Positions 1-5,804 of a DNA stretch of 12,196 nt are shown in pieces. The notes under the pieces were generated by a model. The model made no database searches and was not told the origin of the DNA. It saw nothing but the letters and a program-made list of their open reading frames with translations. The position numbers were made by a program, and so were the translations under genes. Numbering within the stretch: the first letter of the stretch is position 1; every line of letters starts with the position of its first letter. The stretch is from Candidatus Curtissbacteria bacterium RIFCSPHIGHO2_01_FULL_41_11 (GTDB lineage: Bacteria > Patescibacteriota > Microgenomatia > Curtissbacterales > GWA2-41-24), in contig MFAZ01000006.1 of assembly GCA_001776335.1 (NCBI GenBank), positions 1 through 12,196 on the forward strand, written 5' to 3'.

Positions 1-2
1 TG

Positions 3-62
3 CTTTCAGGGATTATTAAAGAAGCAAACCTAACTTTGGAAGAATTTCTCGAATTACTCTAG
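3..62 (+). CDS. C-terminal fragment of an unidentified protein
   Basis: An open frame runs from the window edge to TAG at 60-62 and encodes the last 19 residues of a protein, LSGIIKEANLTLEEFLELL. It reads as an amphipathic helix rich in Leu and Glu. It is the only one of the three forward frames that stays open up to this point. The fragment is too short to assign a family. It is followed by a non-coding stretch with a hairpin repeat, which fits the end of a transcription unit. Confidence 0.45.
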   Translation, partial: LSGIIKEANLTLEEFLELL

Positions 63-102
63 TATGTCCTATCAACCCAGAATAGCCCTCGTACATTATA
101 AT

Positions 103-146
103 CCTGAGCATGGTCGAAGGATGATGACCCTTCGATAAACTCAGGG
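103..146. repeat. REP-like imperfect hairpin repeat
   Basis: The left arm, CCTGAGCATGGTCGAAGG (103-120), and the right arm, CCCTTCGATAAACTCAGGG (128-146), fold together. CCTGAG pairs with CTCAGG and TCGAAGG pairs with CCTTCGA, with a mismatched internal loop and a short apical loop. From memory, the core CCTGAG..TCGAAGG / CCTTCG..CTCAGG resembles a dispersed palindromic repeat seen between genes in many bacterial and CPR genomes. Only one copy is visible here. It lies downstream of the first gene and has no U-tract, so it is not a good intrinsic terminator. Confidence 0.6.
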
Positions 147-251
147 CAATTGCTTCAATCTCGAAAGTTTTTTATTTTGAGTGGAACGAGAATCAGAGAC
201 GAAGTTCTCTATTTGGGCTGCGGAGGTATGACAAATACACTATAGCACTTG

Positions 252-281
252 CAACTTTTTAGTCAATCATCCCAAAAGTTG
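252..281. repeat. 8-bp inverted repeat upstream of a promoter
   Basis: CAACTTTT (252-259) and AAAAGTTG (274-281) are perfect inverted repeats separated by 14 nt. They end 27 nt before the -35 box of the following gene. The placement would suit a regulator site, but an A/T-rich repeat of this length can occur by chance. No U-run follows on the + strand, so it is not a terminator for the upstream gene. Confidence 0.3.
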
Positions 282-308
282 TAAAAAGAAAAAGTCCCCA
301 CCCTATAG

Positions 309-337
309 TTGACTTTAGGCACAAATAGTGCTTTAAT
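309..337 (+). promoter_or_regulatory. Sigma70-type promoter, leaderless start predicted
   Basis: TTGACT (309-314), a 17-bp spacer and TTTAAT (332-337) make a close match to the housekeeping consensus. The -10 box ends 9 nt before ATG 347, so transcription should begin within a few bases of the start codon. The spacer holds a GCAC/GTGC dyad (319-322 and 328-331) with partly matching flanks, which could be an operator inside the promoter. Confidence 0.6.
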
Positions 338-346
338 TCGCCCTAC

Positions 347-718
347 ATGACGGACAGACAAATACAAGAACAGACAGGTTTTAGACCAAATCCAAACGAA
401 ACAGTTCCTCCGCAGACAGCAAATGACGCCTTTGAGGATCTCTTGCGTTTCATGGCAGCAAAGCAGACAAGAGCACAAGTTATAGAGGAATTAAAAGCTG
501 TAGATCCTTCCAAAATCGTTTTTGCAGTGCAAGGCGTAAAAACTGGGCCTCCTCTGACTAATCTTGAACTCATGATTGGTAATACTGTGGAATATTGTGT
601 GCGAGAGGGTTTACTTCGCAGCCCAATACAAGCGGTAGGAGCTATAGAAGGTGTAAGGCAAGAAGTTCTGGATGGAGGAGTTTTTGTTGGAACTGAAAAG
701 TTTCCAAAACAACTATAA
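347..718 (+). CDS. Hypothetical protein, 123 aa
   Basis: I do not recognise the family. The product is soluble-looking, with no signal peptide or membrane segment. The first 25 residues are polar and proline-containing and may be disordered. Helix-like segments follow at about residues 27-50 and 75-105, around a GVKTGPP turn near residues 63-69. The start is ATG 347, the first ATG in the frame, just after a good promoter and without a Shine-Dalgarno sequence. The next gene begins 8 nt downstream and has a similar size and a possibly related GxKxGP motif, so the two may be distant paralogues acting together. Lysine content is visibly lower than in the core genes further along. That this is a real gene is supported by the promoter and the tight spacing; its function is unknown. 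Confidence 0.6.
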   Translation: MTDRQIQEQTGFRPNPNETVPPQTANDAFEDLLRFMAAKQTRAQVIEELKAVDPSKIVFAVQGVKTGPPLTNLELMIGNTVEYCVREGLLRSPIQAVGAIEGVRQEVLDGGVFVGTEKFPKQL

Positions 719-719
719 T
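714..719 (+). promoter_or_regulatory. Perfect -10 box over the stop codon of the upstream gene
   Basis: TATAAT (714-719) covers the TAA stop (716-718) of the preceding gene and ends 7 nt before ATG 727. That is the same spacing as the other predicted leaderless starts in this window. No good -35 box sits 16-18 bp upstream, so it may be weak or accidental. Confidence 0.35.
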
Positions 720-726
720 CAATCAA

Positions 727-1083
727 ATGGCACAAGACAGAGTAATGGACTGGCCTAAGCCCACAATTGATCAAGCTATTAGTGCTGGAATGGCTCTGGC
801 AACTCACTATGGCAGAACATTCGGGAAAATTGATACAGGAGAGCAAGAAGAATACGAGCCATTGTCTGACAGAGATGCAGAACAAAAGCTTCTTGATTTA
901 GCTGATCATGTGATGGATGGAACAGTCAATACCCACGTAGAGGTTGCAAAAGTGGTAAGGAGCTTAGGGACTAAGATTGGCCCAATGGGGAGCGTTTCAA
1001 CCGAGATTGACCTTGCAGCTTACCGAGTATCGCACGCAATTCTTCAAAAGCAATCAGCATTTGTAGATCAACCGAAATCTTAA
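727..1083 (+). CDS. Hypothetical protein, 118 aa
   Basis: I do not recognise the family. The protein has no membrane segment and appears mainly helical and acidic in its first half. An LGTKIGP motif near residues 84-90 leads into a helix with DLAAYRVSHAIL. The same order (helix, GxKxGP turn, 16-18 residues, amphipathic helix) appears in the preceding 123-aa protein, which suggests an old tandem duplication. The alignment is short and by eye. ATG 727 is preceded by no Shine-Dalgarno sequence but by TATAAT 7 nt upstream. An in-frame ATG at 742 is an alternative start. About 100 nt of apparently empty sequence follow before the next promoter. Confidence 0.6.
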   Translation: MAQDRVMDWPKPTIDQAISAGMALATHYGRTFGKIDTGEQEEYEPLSDRDAEQKLLDLADHVMDGTVNTHVEVAKVVRSLGTKIGPMGSVSTEIDLAAYRVSHAILQKQSAFVDQPKS

Positions 1084-1180
1084 TTAACCCTAAAATCATC
1101 CTCAACAAAAAATTGCGGTAGTTTTGATTCCATTCTAAGCCAGAGAAATCGGTTTGCGACAAGGCTATTGGCAATTTAAT

Positions 1181-1209
1181 TTGACATAGTTGATTGGGGT
1201 GACTAAAAT
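1181..1209 (+). promoter_or_regulatory. Strong sigma70-type promoter
   Basis: TTGACA (1181-1186), a 17-bp spacer and TAAAAT (1204-1209) give 11 of 12 consensus bases, the best match in the window. The start site should fall near 1215-1217. This lies inside the longest open frame, which could begin at TTG 1190, so the true start of the downstream gene must be later, at ATG 1232. Confidence 0.7.
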
Positions 1210-1231
1210 TACGCATAACTGCTTCCCAATT

Positions 1232-2122
1232 ATGTCTGAAAGAAGATTCTTAGCCTTAACAAGCGGCGAGCAACTTGAGTGCGATGCTAAAAAAGGCTGG
1301 AATCTAGAATTAAGGTATCAAGAGTCTGGAGATGTTAGTGCTCTTTATAGGTTTGTGGAGTTTGGAGAGCACATGGATGTAATTCAGCCTGACGGTCCGC
1401 TCAAGACCGAAGTTAGTAAATACTCCGCATTTAAGATCGCTTGCAACCTGAGAGAAGCATGTTTTGTTGTCAATCCTCATGATATTCCTGGAGCGACTTG
1501 GCAACAACACTTTTGCTACACACTTCCAGAATTAGAGTTTCACGCTGAAAGATCTGGTTATGGATTACCACCTCATACAGATGAGTTATTAACTGCAATG
1601 AGAGAAACAAGGCAAGCAGTTCAAGATCATGAAAGAGTAATTTCCCAAGCACGTTCTCTGATAATTAATCCAGTATTGAAAGCGGCTGGTATTCCAAAAC
1701 CATTCTCATGGTCACTAAATACAGATTTTGTAAAGGGACATGAAGTAGAGCGTGCTCATTCTCAAATTAAAGACTCCTCACCTGTGATATCCGCGCTGGA
1801 GGAAATGTTCCCCAATAGTGTTGATTACACCAGCAGAAGGGAAAGCTGGCAGGACACCGGAGAATCAAGAGAGATATGGGTCGTAAAAGATCCAGATAAA
1901 CTATTGGAGATACAAACTGGAGTATCTCATTCTTCAGTTGCAGTCGATAAATATAACAGGAAATTCCCTCATGCAAACATAATTGTTTCTGTTGCACGCA
2001 AACATCCTACTGCCGACATATTTAAAAGATTGAATGAGCTAGCTGACTTTGTAGAAGAGCCAGGAAAACCTTATCAAAAAAGTGTTGAAGAAGCAGTTGG
2101 TCATTTCTACAGCAGTCACTAG
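1232..2122 (+). CDS. Hypothetical protein, 296 aa
   Basis: I do not recognise the family. The frame is open from TTG 1190, but a near-consensus promoter overlaps that position, so I start at ATG 1232 (MSERRFLALTSGEQ). The leader is then roughly 15 nt and has no Shine-Dalgarno sequence. The protein is soluble, with mixed alpha/beta character: a beta-rich N-terminal half, a helical and possibly coiled segment around residues 118-145 (ELLTAMRETRQAVQDHERV), and a C-terminal part containing a strand (HANIIVSVAR) followed by a helix. Cysteines are few and not arranged in a metal-binding motif. No catalytic signature is visible. It sits alone between two gaps with its own promoter, as an accessory gene often does. 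Confidence 0.6.
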   Translation: MSERRFLALTSGEQLECDAKKGWNLELRYQESGDVSALYRFVEFGEHMDVIQPDGPLKTEVSKYSAFKIACNLREACFVVNPHDIPGATWQQHFCYTLPELEFHAERSGYGLPPHTDELLTAMRETRQAVQDHERVISQARSLIINPVLKAAGIPKPFSWSLNTDFVKGHEVERAHSQIKDSSPVISALEEMFPNSVDYTSRRESWQDTGESREIWVVKDPDKLLEIQTGVSHSSVAVDKYNRKFPHANIIVSVARKHPTADIFKRLNELADFVEEPGKPYQKSVEEAVGHFYSSH

Positions 2123-2208
2123 TTTCTAAATCCCCAAACCATCCCTTTTTCAAATATCGAACGCCGACATACTACTCTGACCATTTTTCGATGTCAATAT
2201 ATTAAATT

Positions 2209-2237
2209 TTGCTTTTTAAGCTACGAAGCACTATATT
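2209..2237 (+). promoter_or_regulatory. Probable promoter of the small membrane protein gene
   Basis: TATATT (2232-2237) is a 5/6 match to the -10 box. TTGCTT (2209-2214), 17 bp upstream, keeps the TTG of the -35 box. The predicted start site near 2244 leaves a leader of only about 8 nt before ATG 2252, with no room for a Shine-Dalgarno sequence. Confidence 0.4.
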
Positions 2238-2251
2238 GCTAGCTATCTAAT

Positions 2252-2650
2252 ATGTACCAGGAGAGAAAAGGACTATTCGGAACAACTACCAGAGTTGATG
2301 TAACACCAATTGATCAAGCTTCGCCTGAGCAATTAGGTGGATGGATAAGATATTGGGATGAAAATAGAAACGCGGCAGCTGGTTTACTTGTTACCACAAC
2401 AGCAATCCTTGCGGGTGAAGGAATAGGACTCTTAACTGGAAAAGTGTCTCCATCTAGTGATGCAGCGAAAATACTTATAATGGGTGCTAATGCGGCTGAC
2501 ATAGTTCTATCTGCAATAGCGATGAGAGCATATAGCTCCTTCCAAGCGGAAGCTAACATAATCGCACAAGCAGTCAGAGATAGGGGATTAAAAATTAAAA
2601 AAGGTAGACTCGCTCGGTCTGTTGAATTACCTCAGTCAAATGTGCAATAA
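2252..2650 (+). CDS. Hypothetical small membrane protein, 132 aa
   Basis: I do not recognise the family. Two hydrophobic segments are visible, at about residues 46-66 (AAAGLLVTTTAILAGEGIGLL) and 74-95 (KILIMGANAADIVLSAIAM), joined by a short loop. This suggests a helical hairpin in the cytoplasmic membrane. The N-terminal 40 residues are polar. The C-terminal 35 residues are basic (RDRGLKIKKGRLAR), consistent with a cytoplasmic tail. Glycines and alanines in the helices suit tight packing or oligomerisation. The gene stands alone with its own promoter. A membrane-active toxin, immunity or phage-type protein cannot be excluded, but nothing in the sequence shows it. Confidence 0.6.
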   Translation: MYQERKGLFGTTTRVDVTPIDQASPEQLGGWIRYWDENRNAAAGLLVTTTAILAGEGIGLLTGKVSPSSDAAKILIMGANAADIVLSAIAMRAYSSFQAEANIIAQAVRDRGLKIKKGRLARSVELPQSNVQ

Positions 2651-2669
2651 AACCCTTGTGAAAACAAAA

Positions 2670-2689
2670 CTATCGGGTAGTCTCGATAG
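2670..2689 (+). terminator. Weak hairpin after the membrane protein gene
   Basis: CTATCG (2670-2675) pairs with CGATAG (2684-2689) around an 8-nt loop, about 20 nt after the stop at 2650. No U-tract follows, so an intrinsic terminator is doubtful. Confidence 0.25.
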
Positions 2690-2791
2690 GGGATTAGAGC
2701 TAAATTTCAGAATTGACAATTTTTGGAAAGTTTTATTTTTAGCCTCAACTTAGCTTCAACATTCTCACATCGCAGTATGCAATCTTCCTCC

Positions 2792-2800
2792 TGATATAAT
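2792..2800 (+). promoter_or_regulatory. Extended -10 promoter of the glycan cassette, leaderless start
   Basis: TGATATAAT (2792-2800) is a perfect TGnTATAAT extended -10 element, which can work without a good -35 box. It ends 7 nt before ATG 2808, so the mRNA should start at or next to the start codon. A second candidate, TTGACA (2713-2718) with TATTTT (2734-2739), has a short 15-bp spacer and would give a leader of about 60 nt. Confidence 0.6.
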
Positions 2801-2807
2801 CAATTTA

Positions 2808-3911
2808 ATGAAAATAGTCCTTGTACATGATGATTTTTGCCAGAGTGGGGGAGCGGAAAGCCTCTTTGCAACAATCGCCCAACTGTTTCCAAAAGCTCCC
2901 ATATTCACTTCCCTGGTCGACTGGACCAAACTTCCAAAATCGATTAGTCAAAAAAGAGTCAAAACGTCATTCATCCAAAAGATTCCATTTTCAAAAATTC
3001 TTTACAAATTGTTACTCCCCTTCTACCCTCTGGCGTTCGAGACTTTCGATTTCACAAAATATGATTTAGTTATTTCCTCAACCACTCGTTTTGCAAAATC
3101 TGTTCTCACCAAACCCCAAACAACTCATATTTGCTACATCAACAGCACACCAAGATTCCTCTGGGAAGAAAAGGCGCAAAATGAATATCTTCCATCATTA
3201 TTTATTTCTTTTTTCAAACCGCTACTTCGCTGGTTAAAAAGATGGGATCTTGTCTCCGCGAGCCGTGTGGATTTCTACATTGCAAACTCCAAAAACGTTG
3301 CCGCAAGGATAAAAAAATACTATGGAGTGGACGCTAAAGTAATTTATCCCTTTGCAAATCTGGATTTATTTAAACCCCCGCAAATTCACAATTGGGAGCT
3401 AAAAAGCCAAAATTACCTATTGATGGTTTCAAGACTCGTGAAATGGAAAAAAATAGAAACGGCAATACGAGCAGCTCAAAAAACAAATAAAAATTTAAAA
3501 ATCGCAGGTGACGGTCCGGACAAAACAAGACTTCAAAAACTGGCTTCGGGCTCAAAAAATATTGAATTTTTAGAGCGGGTAGATACCCAGACTCTAATAA
3601 ATCTTTATCAAAACTGCCAGGCACTTGTAGTTACCCAGGAAGAAGATTTCGGTATAGCAACAGTCGAAGCCCAGGCTTGCGGGGCTCCCGTAATTGCCTA
3701 TAAGCGTGGTGGTCAGAGTGAAATAATAAAAGATGGCAAAACGGGAATTTTATATAAAGAACAATCAGTTGGTTCACTCCAAGATGCAATTAACCGCTCA
3801 TCTGAGGTAAAATGGGAGATATCAGCCTGCCGCCGAAATGCGTTGCGCTTTTCAAAAAGCCAGTTTACAAAAAGTTTTAAAGAATTTATTAATGTTCATG
3901 CACCTAAATAA
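2808..3911 (+). CDS. GT4-family glycosyltransferase (WbaZ/mannosyltransferase-like)
   Basis: A GT-B fold retaining glycosyltransferase of 367 aa that should act on the cytoplasmic face of the membrane. The N-terminal Rossmann domain opens with MKIVLVHDDF and the glycine-rich acceptor loop SGGAES (13-18). A CYINSTPRFLWE segment matches the CYxxTPxRYLW region of WbaZ-like enzymes. The donor-binding domain shows SRLVKWKK (208-215, with the phosphate-binding R209 and K214/215) and the EX7E motif EDFGIATVE (E279, E287), followed by AQACGAPVIAYKRGG. The next gene makes GDP-mannose, so a mannosyl donor is likely, though this is inference. ATG 2808 fits the family's N-terminus exactly. Length is normal. 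It is the first gene of the surface-glycan cassette. Confidence 0.88.
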   Translation: MKIVLVHDDFCQSGGAESLFATIAQLFPKAPIFTSLVDWTKLPKSISQKRVKTSFIQKIPFSKILYKLLLPFYPLAFETFDFTKYDLVISSTTRFAKSVLTKPQTTHICYINSTPRFLWEEKAQNEYLPSLFISFFKPLLRWLKRWDLVSASRVDFYIANSKNVAARIKKYYGVDAKVIYPFANLDLFKPPQIHNWELKSQNYLLMVSRLVKWKKIETAIRAAQKTNKNLKIAGDGPDKTRLQKLASGSKNIEFLERVDTQTLINLYQNCQALVVTQEEDFGIATVEAQACGAPVIAYKRGGQSEIIKDGKTGILYKEQSVGSLQDAINRSSEVKWEISACRRNALRFSKSQFTKSFKEFINVHAPK

Positions 3912-3938
3912 ACTTTTAACTTTTAACTTTTAACTTTT
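3911..3938. repeat. Heptanucleotide tandem repeat, AACTTTT x4
   Basis: Four perfect copies of AACTTTT begin at the last base of the glycosyltransferase stop codon and end 11 nt before ATG 3950. They fill most of the spacer. The unit differs from those at 5060-5141, 7663-7690 and 10310-10351, but the 7-bp period is the same. Confidence 0.85.
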
Positions 3939-3949
3939 TATTTATTTTC

Positions 3950-5056
3950 ATGCCTCAAAACCATAACGACCTCAAAATAGCCTTATTTTGCGGCGGAACT
4001 GGCACCAGAATGTGGCCAGCTTCAAGAAGAGAAAAACCCAAACAATTCCAACCTTTGGTTGGCAGGGAGTCCATGTTCCAGCAGGCAGTCCGTAGGATCA
4101 AAAAAGGTTTCCCTATAAAAGATGTTTTTGTGATTACCGGAAGGCCGTATGTTGGCCTTGTCGTTCAGCAAGCCGCCGATCTTCCCCTTGAAAACGTCAT
4201 TATCGAGCCGGAGATGAGAGACACGCTTGCAGCAGTTGGATATGCCGCGGCAGTGCTTGATAAAAAGTTCAAAAACCCCATTGTTGCTTCCCTCTGGGCG
4301 GCAGACCACTTAGTCAAAAACAGCGATGAGTTTATAAAAGCGCTTAAAGCCGCATACGATTTTGTAGACGAAACGGGCAAGATTGTCTCAATCGATGTCA
4401 GGCCGACTTACCCCAATATTCATGTAGGCTACATCCAAATTGGCAAGATGATCAAAAAAATTAATAGCCTGGCCTTTTTTGAGTACGTTAAGCATATAGA
4501 AAAACCCGATCTTGCAACTGCCAAAAAACTTGTAAACGGCTGGGAGTTCCTATGGCATGCCGGCTACAAAGTCTGGAGAACTCAAAAAATGTTATCCCTT
4601 TACAAAAAACACACACCGAAAGTTTACAGTGGTTTAGTCGAAATTCAAAAAGCCTGGGGTTCGGATAATCAGGATGAGGTTGTCAAAAAACTATATCCGG
4701 ATTTTGAAAAAATTTCAGTGGACTACTCCATATTTGAAAAAATGGACCCTCAGGAACTTGTGGTTTTATCAGCCGACCTGGGCTGGTCCGATATCGGTGC
4801 TTGGAACATCCTCAAAGATGAGCTTTCCGAAAATGCTAAAGACAACGTAATCCAGGGAGATGTCTTCGATCTGGACAGCCGTGATTGTTTAATCTATGCA
4901 AATTCACCGAATAAAGTTATTGCCACAATTGGTCTGGAAAGCCTGATCATAGTCGACACACCTGACGGACTTTTGGTTTCTCAAAAAGATAAAATCTCAG
5001 AACTCAAAAAAATAATCGAAAAACTAAAACTTGCCAAAAAAGACAAATATTTGTAA
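3950..5056 (+). CDS. manC: Mannose-1-phosphate guanylyltransferase
   Basis: Makes GDP-mannose from mannose 1-phosphate and GTP, supplying activated mannose for glycan synthesis in the cytoplasm. The nucleotidyltransferase signature GGTGTRMWP (15-23) and EKPKQF (28-33) is clear. Further family motifs are IIEPEMRDT (the usual RNT reads RDT), a WAADH segment equivalent to PADH, WHAGYKVW in place of WNxGxF, and LGWSDIGAW. The C-terminal part (VIATIGLESLIIVDTPDGLLV) is the short left-handed beta-helix region. At 368 aa it is the single-function form, without the phosphomannose isomerase domain of AlgA/ManC fusions. A heptamer repeat fills the gap to the upstream glycosyltransferase. There is no Shine-Dalgarno sequence before ATG 3950. 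Another sugar-1-phosphate substrate is possible but less likely. Confidence 0.87.
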   Translation: MPQNHNDLKIALFCGGTGTRMWPASRREKPKQFQPLVGRESMFQQAVRRIKKGFPIKDVFVITGRPYVGLVVQQAADLPLENVIIEPEMRDTLAAVGYAAAVLDKKFKNPIVASLWAADHLVKNSDEFIKALKAAYDFVDETGKIVSIDVRPTYPNIHVGYIQIGKMIKKINSLAFFEYVKHIEKPDLATAKKLVNGWEFLWHAGYKVWRTQKMLSLYKKHTPKVYSGLVEIQKAWGSDNQDEVVKKLYPDFEKISVDYSIFEKMDPQELVVLSADLGWSDIGAWNILKDELSENAKDNVIQGDVFDLDSRDCLIYANSPNKVIATIGLESLIIVDTPDGLLVSQKDKISELKKIIEKLKLAKKDKYL

Positions 5057-5059
5057 CGA

Positions 5060-5141
5060 CTAATTACTAATTCCTAATTGACCTAACCAAATCCCAATTA
5101 ATTATTAAATTAATTAGAAATTAGATATTAGAAATTAGAAA
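5060..5141. repeat. Inverted arrays of a heptanucleotide repeat forming a long hairpin
   Basis: Three tandem CTAATTN units (5060-5080) face four tandem TTAGAAA-type units (5114-5141; one reads TTAGATA). TTAGAAA is a circular permutation of the reverse complement of CTAATTT, so both arrays are the same heptamer in opposite orientation. The arms 5060-5079 and 5112-5131 pair at 17 of 20 positions. An inner dyad AATTAATT (5096-5103 and 5108-5115) lies between them. A run of six T follows directly and leads into ATG 5148, so the structure could also act as a terminator or attenuator. Confidence 0.8.
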
Positions 5142-5147
5142 TTTTTT

Positions 5148-5798
5148 ATGATATATGACTTTGTCAAAAGATGTGTCGACATTATTGGAAGCTCAATTCT
5201 GATCCTTCTTTTTTCACCAATCATGGTTCCCGTAGCACTTCTGATCAAACTCACTTCAAAAGGCCCGGTATTTTTTACACCTCAAAGAGTGGGGAAAGAC
5301 GGCGAGCTTTTTAAAATGCTTAAGTTCAGAAGCATGTATATGTACGAAATCAAAGGTATTCTTGTTCATGCGGAGAAATATCTTCAGAGTAACCCTAAAT
5401 TGATGGAAGCCTATCAAAAAAACAGCTACAAACTTAAAAATGATCCGAGAGTTACACCGGTTGGTAAATTTATTAGAAGATTCTCGCTCGATGAAATTCC
5501 ACAACTTTTTAACGTTCTGGTGGGGGACATGTCACTTGTCGGCCCCAGAGCCTATCAACCGGATGAGCTTGATCATCAACAGAAAATCTATCCCGAAACC
5601 ATAAAATACGTTAAGATAATTTTGAATGGACGTCCGGGAGCCTCAGGCCCATGGCAGGTTTCAGGCAGGTCTTTTATAAATTTCGACAAACGTGTCGAGA
5701 TGGACGCAAAATACATCAAAAAACGTTCGTTTCTTTATGATATCTGGGTAATTTTAAAAACACCGGTTGCTATGTTAACAGGCAAAGGAGCGATATAA
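5148..5798 (+). CDS. Polyprenyl-phosphate sugar-1-phosphate transferase (PglC/WbaP catalytic domain)
   Basis: Transfers a sugar 1-phosphate from a nucleotide sugar to undecaprenyl phosphate, the first membrane step of surface glycan assembly. At 216 aa it is the minimal monotopic form, like PglC, and lacks the extra N-terminal membrane domain of WbaP. The re-entrant hydrophobic segment (about 9-34) carries the Ser-Pro breaker (S23-P24). Also visible are KFRSM (59-63), DPRVTPVGKFIRRFSLDE with the catalytic Asp-Glu pair (D115-E116), GDMSLVGPR (126-134) and GPWQVSGRS (167-175). The sugar cannot be read from the sequence. The gene lies between manC and a DUF4012 gene, a neighbourhood I associate with CPR glycan loci. 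The start lies directly after a heptamer hairpin and has no Shine-Dalgarno sequence. Confidence 0.88.
   Translation: MIYDFVKRCVDIIGSSILILLFSPIMVPVALLIKLTSKGPVFFTPQRVGKDGELFKMLKFRSMYMYEIKGILVHAEKYLQSNPKLMEAYQKNSYKLKNDPRVTPVGKFIRRFSLDEIPQLFNVLVGDMSLVGPRAYQPDELDHQQKIYPETIKYVKIILNGRPGASGPWQVSGRSFINFDKRVEMDAKYIKKRSFLYDIWVILKTPVAMLTGKGAI
5784..5790 (+). promoter_or_regulatory. Shine-Dalgarno-like AAAGGAG, distant from start
   Basis: AAAGGAG lies in the end of the sugar transferase gene, 14 nt before ATG 5805, further than the usual 5-9 nt. It may support coupling between the two genes or simply encode the Lys-Gly of the C-terminus. Confidence 0.3.
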
Positions 5799-5804
5799 AG
5801 CCTT

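Larger units (their letters stand above)
63..346. other. Intergenic region without a supported gene
   Basis: This 284-base gap holds the REP-like hairpin (103-146), a small hairpin AGAGA/TCTCT (195-210), an 8-bp perfect inverted repeat CAACTTTT/AAAAGTTG (252-259 and 274-281), and the promoter of the next gene (309-337). I found no convincing reading frame or RNA gene in it. Confidence 0.6.

Noticed and set aside
181..240. Possible tRNA or small RNA around GGGCTGCGGAGGTATGAC
   Set aside because: No cloverleaf, T-loop motif or acceptor stem can be drawn on either strand.
343..885. Long open frame on the minus strand
   Set aside because: It lies antisense to two adjacent + strand genes with matching promoter signals, crosses their junction, and encodes a low-quality Cys/Ser-rich sequence with no recognisable domain.
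1190..1231. TTG 1190 as the start of the 296-aa protein
   Set aside because: A near-consensus promoter (1181-1209) overlaps it, so this codon would not be in the transcript from that promoter. ATG 1232 is downstream of the predicted start site.
2130..2200. Possible terminator after the 296-aa gene (GACAT/ATGTC)
   Set aside because: Only 5 bp with a 20-nt loop and no U-tract in the right place.
3911..5141. CRISPR-like array
   Set aside because: The repeats are 7-bp tandem units without spacers, and no cas gene is present.
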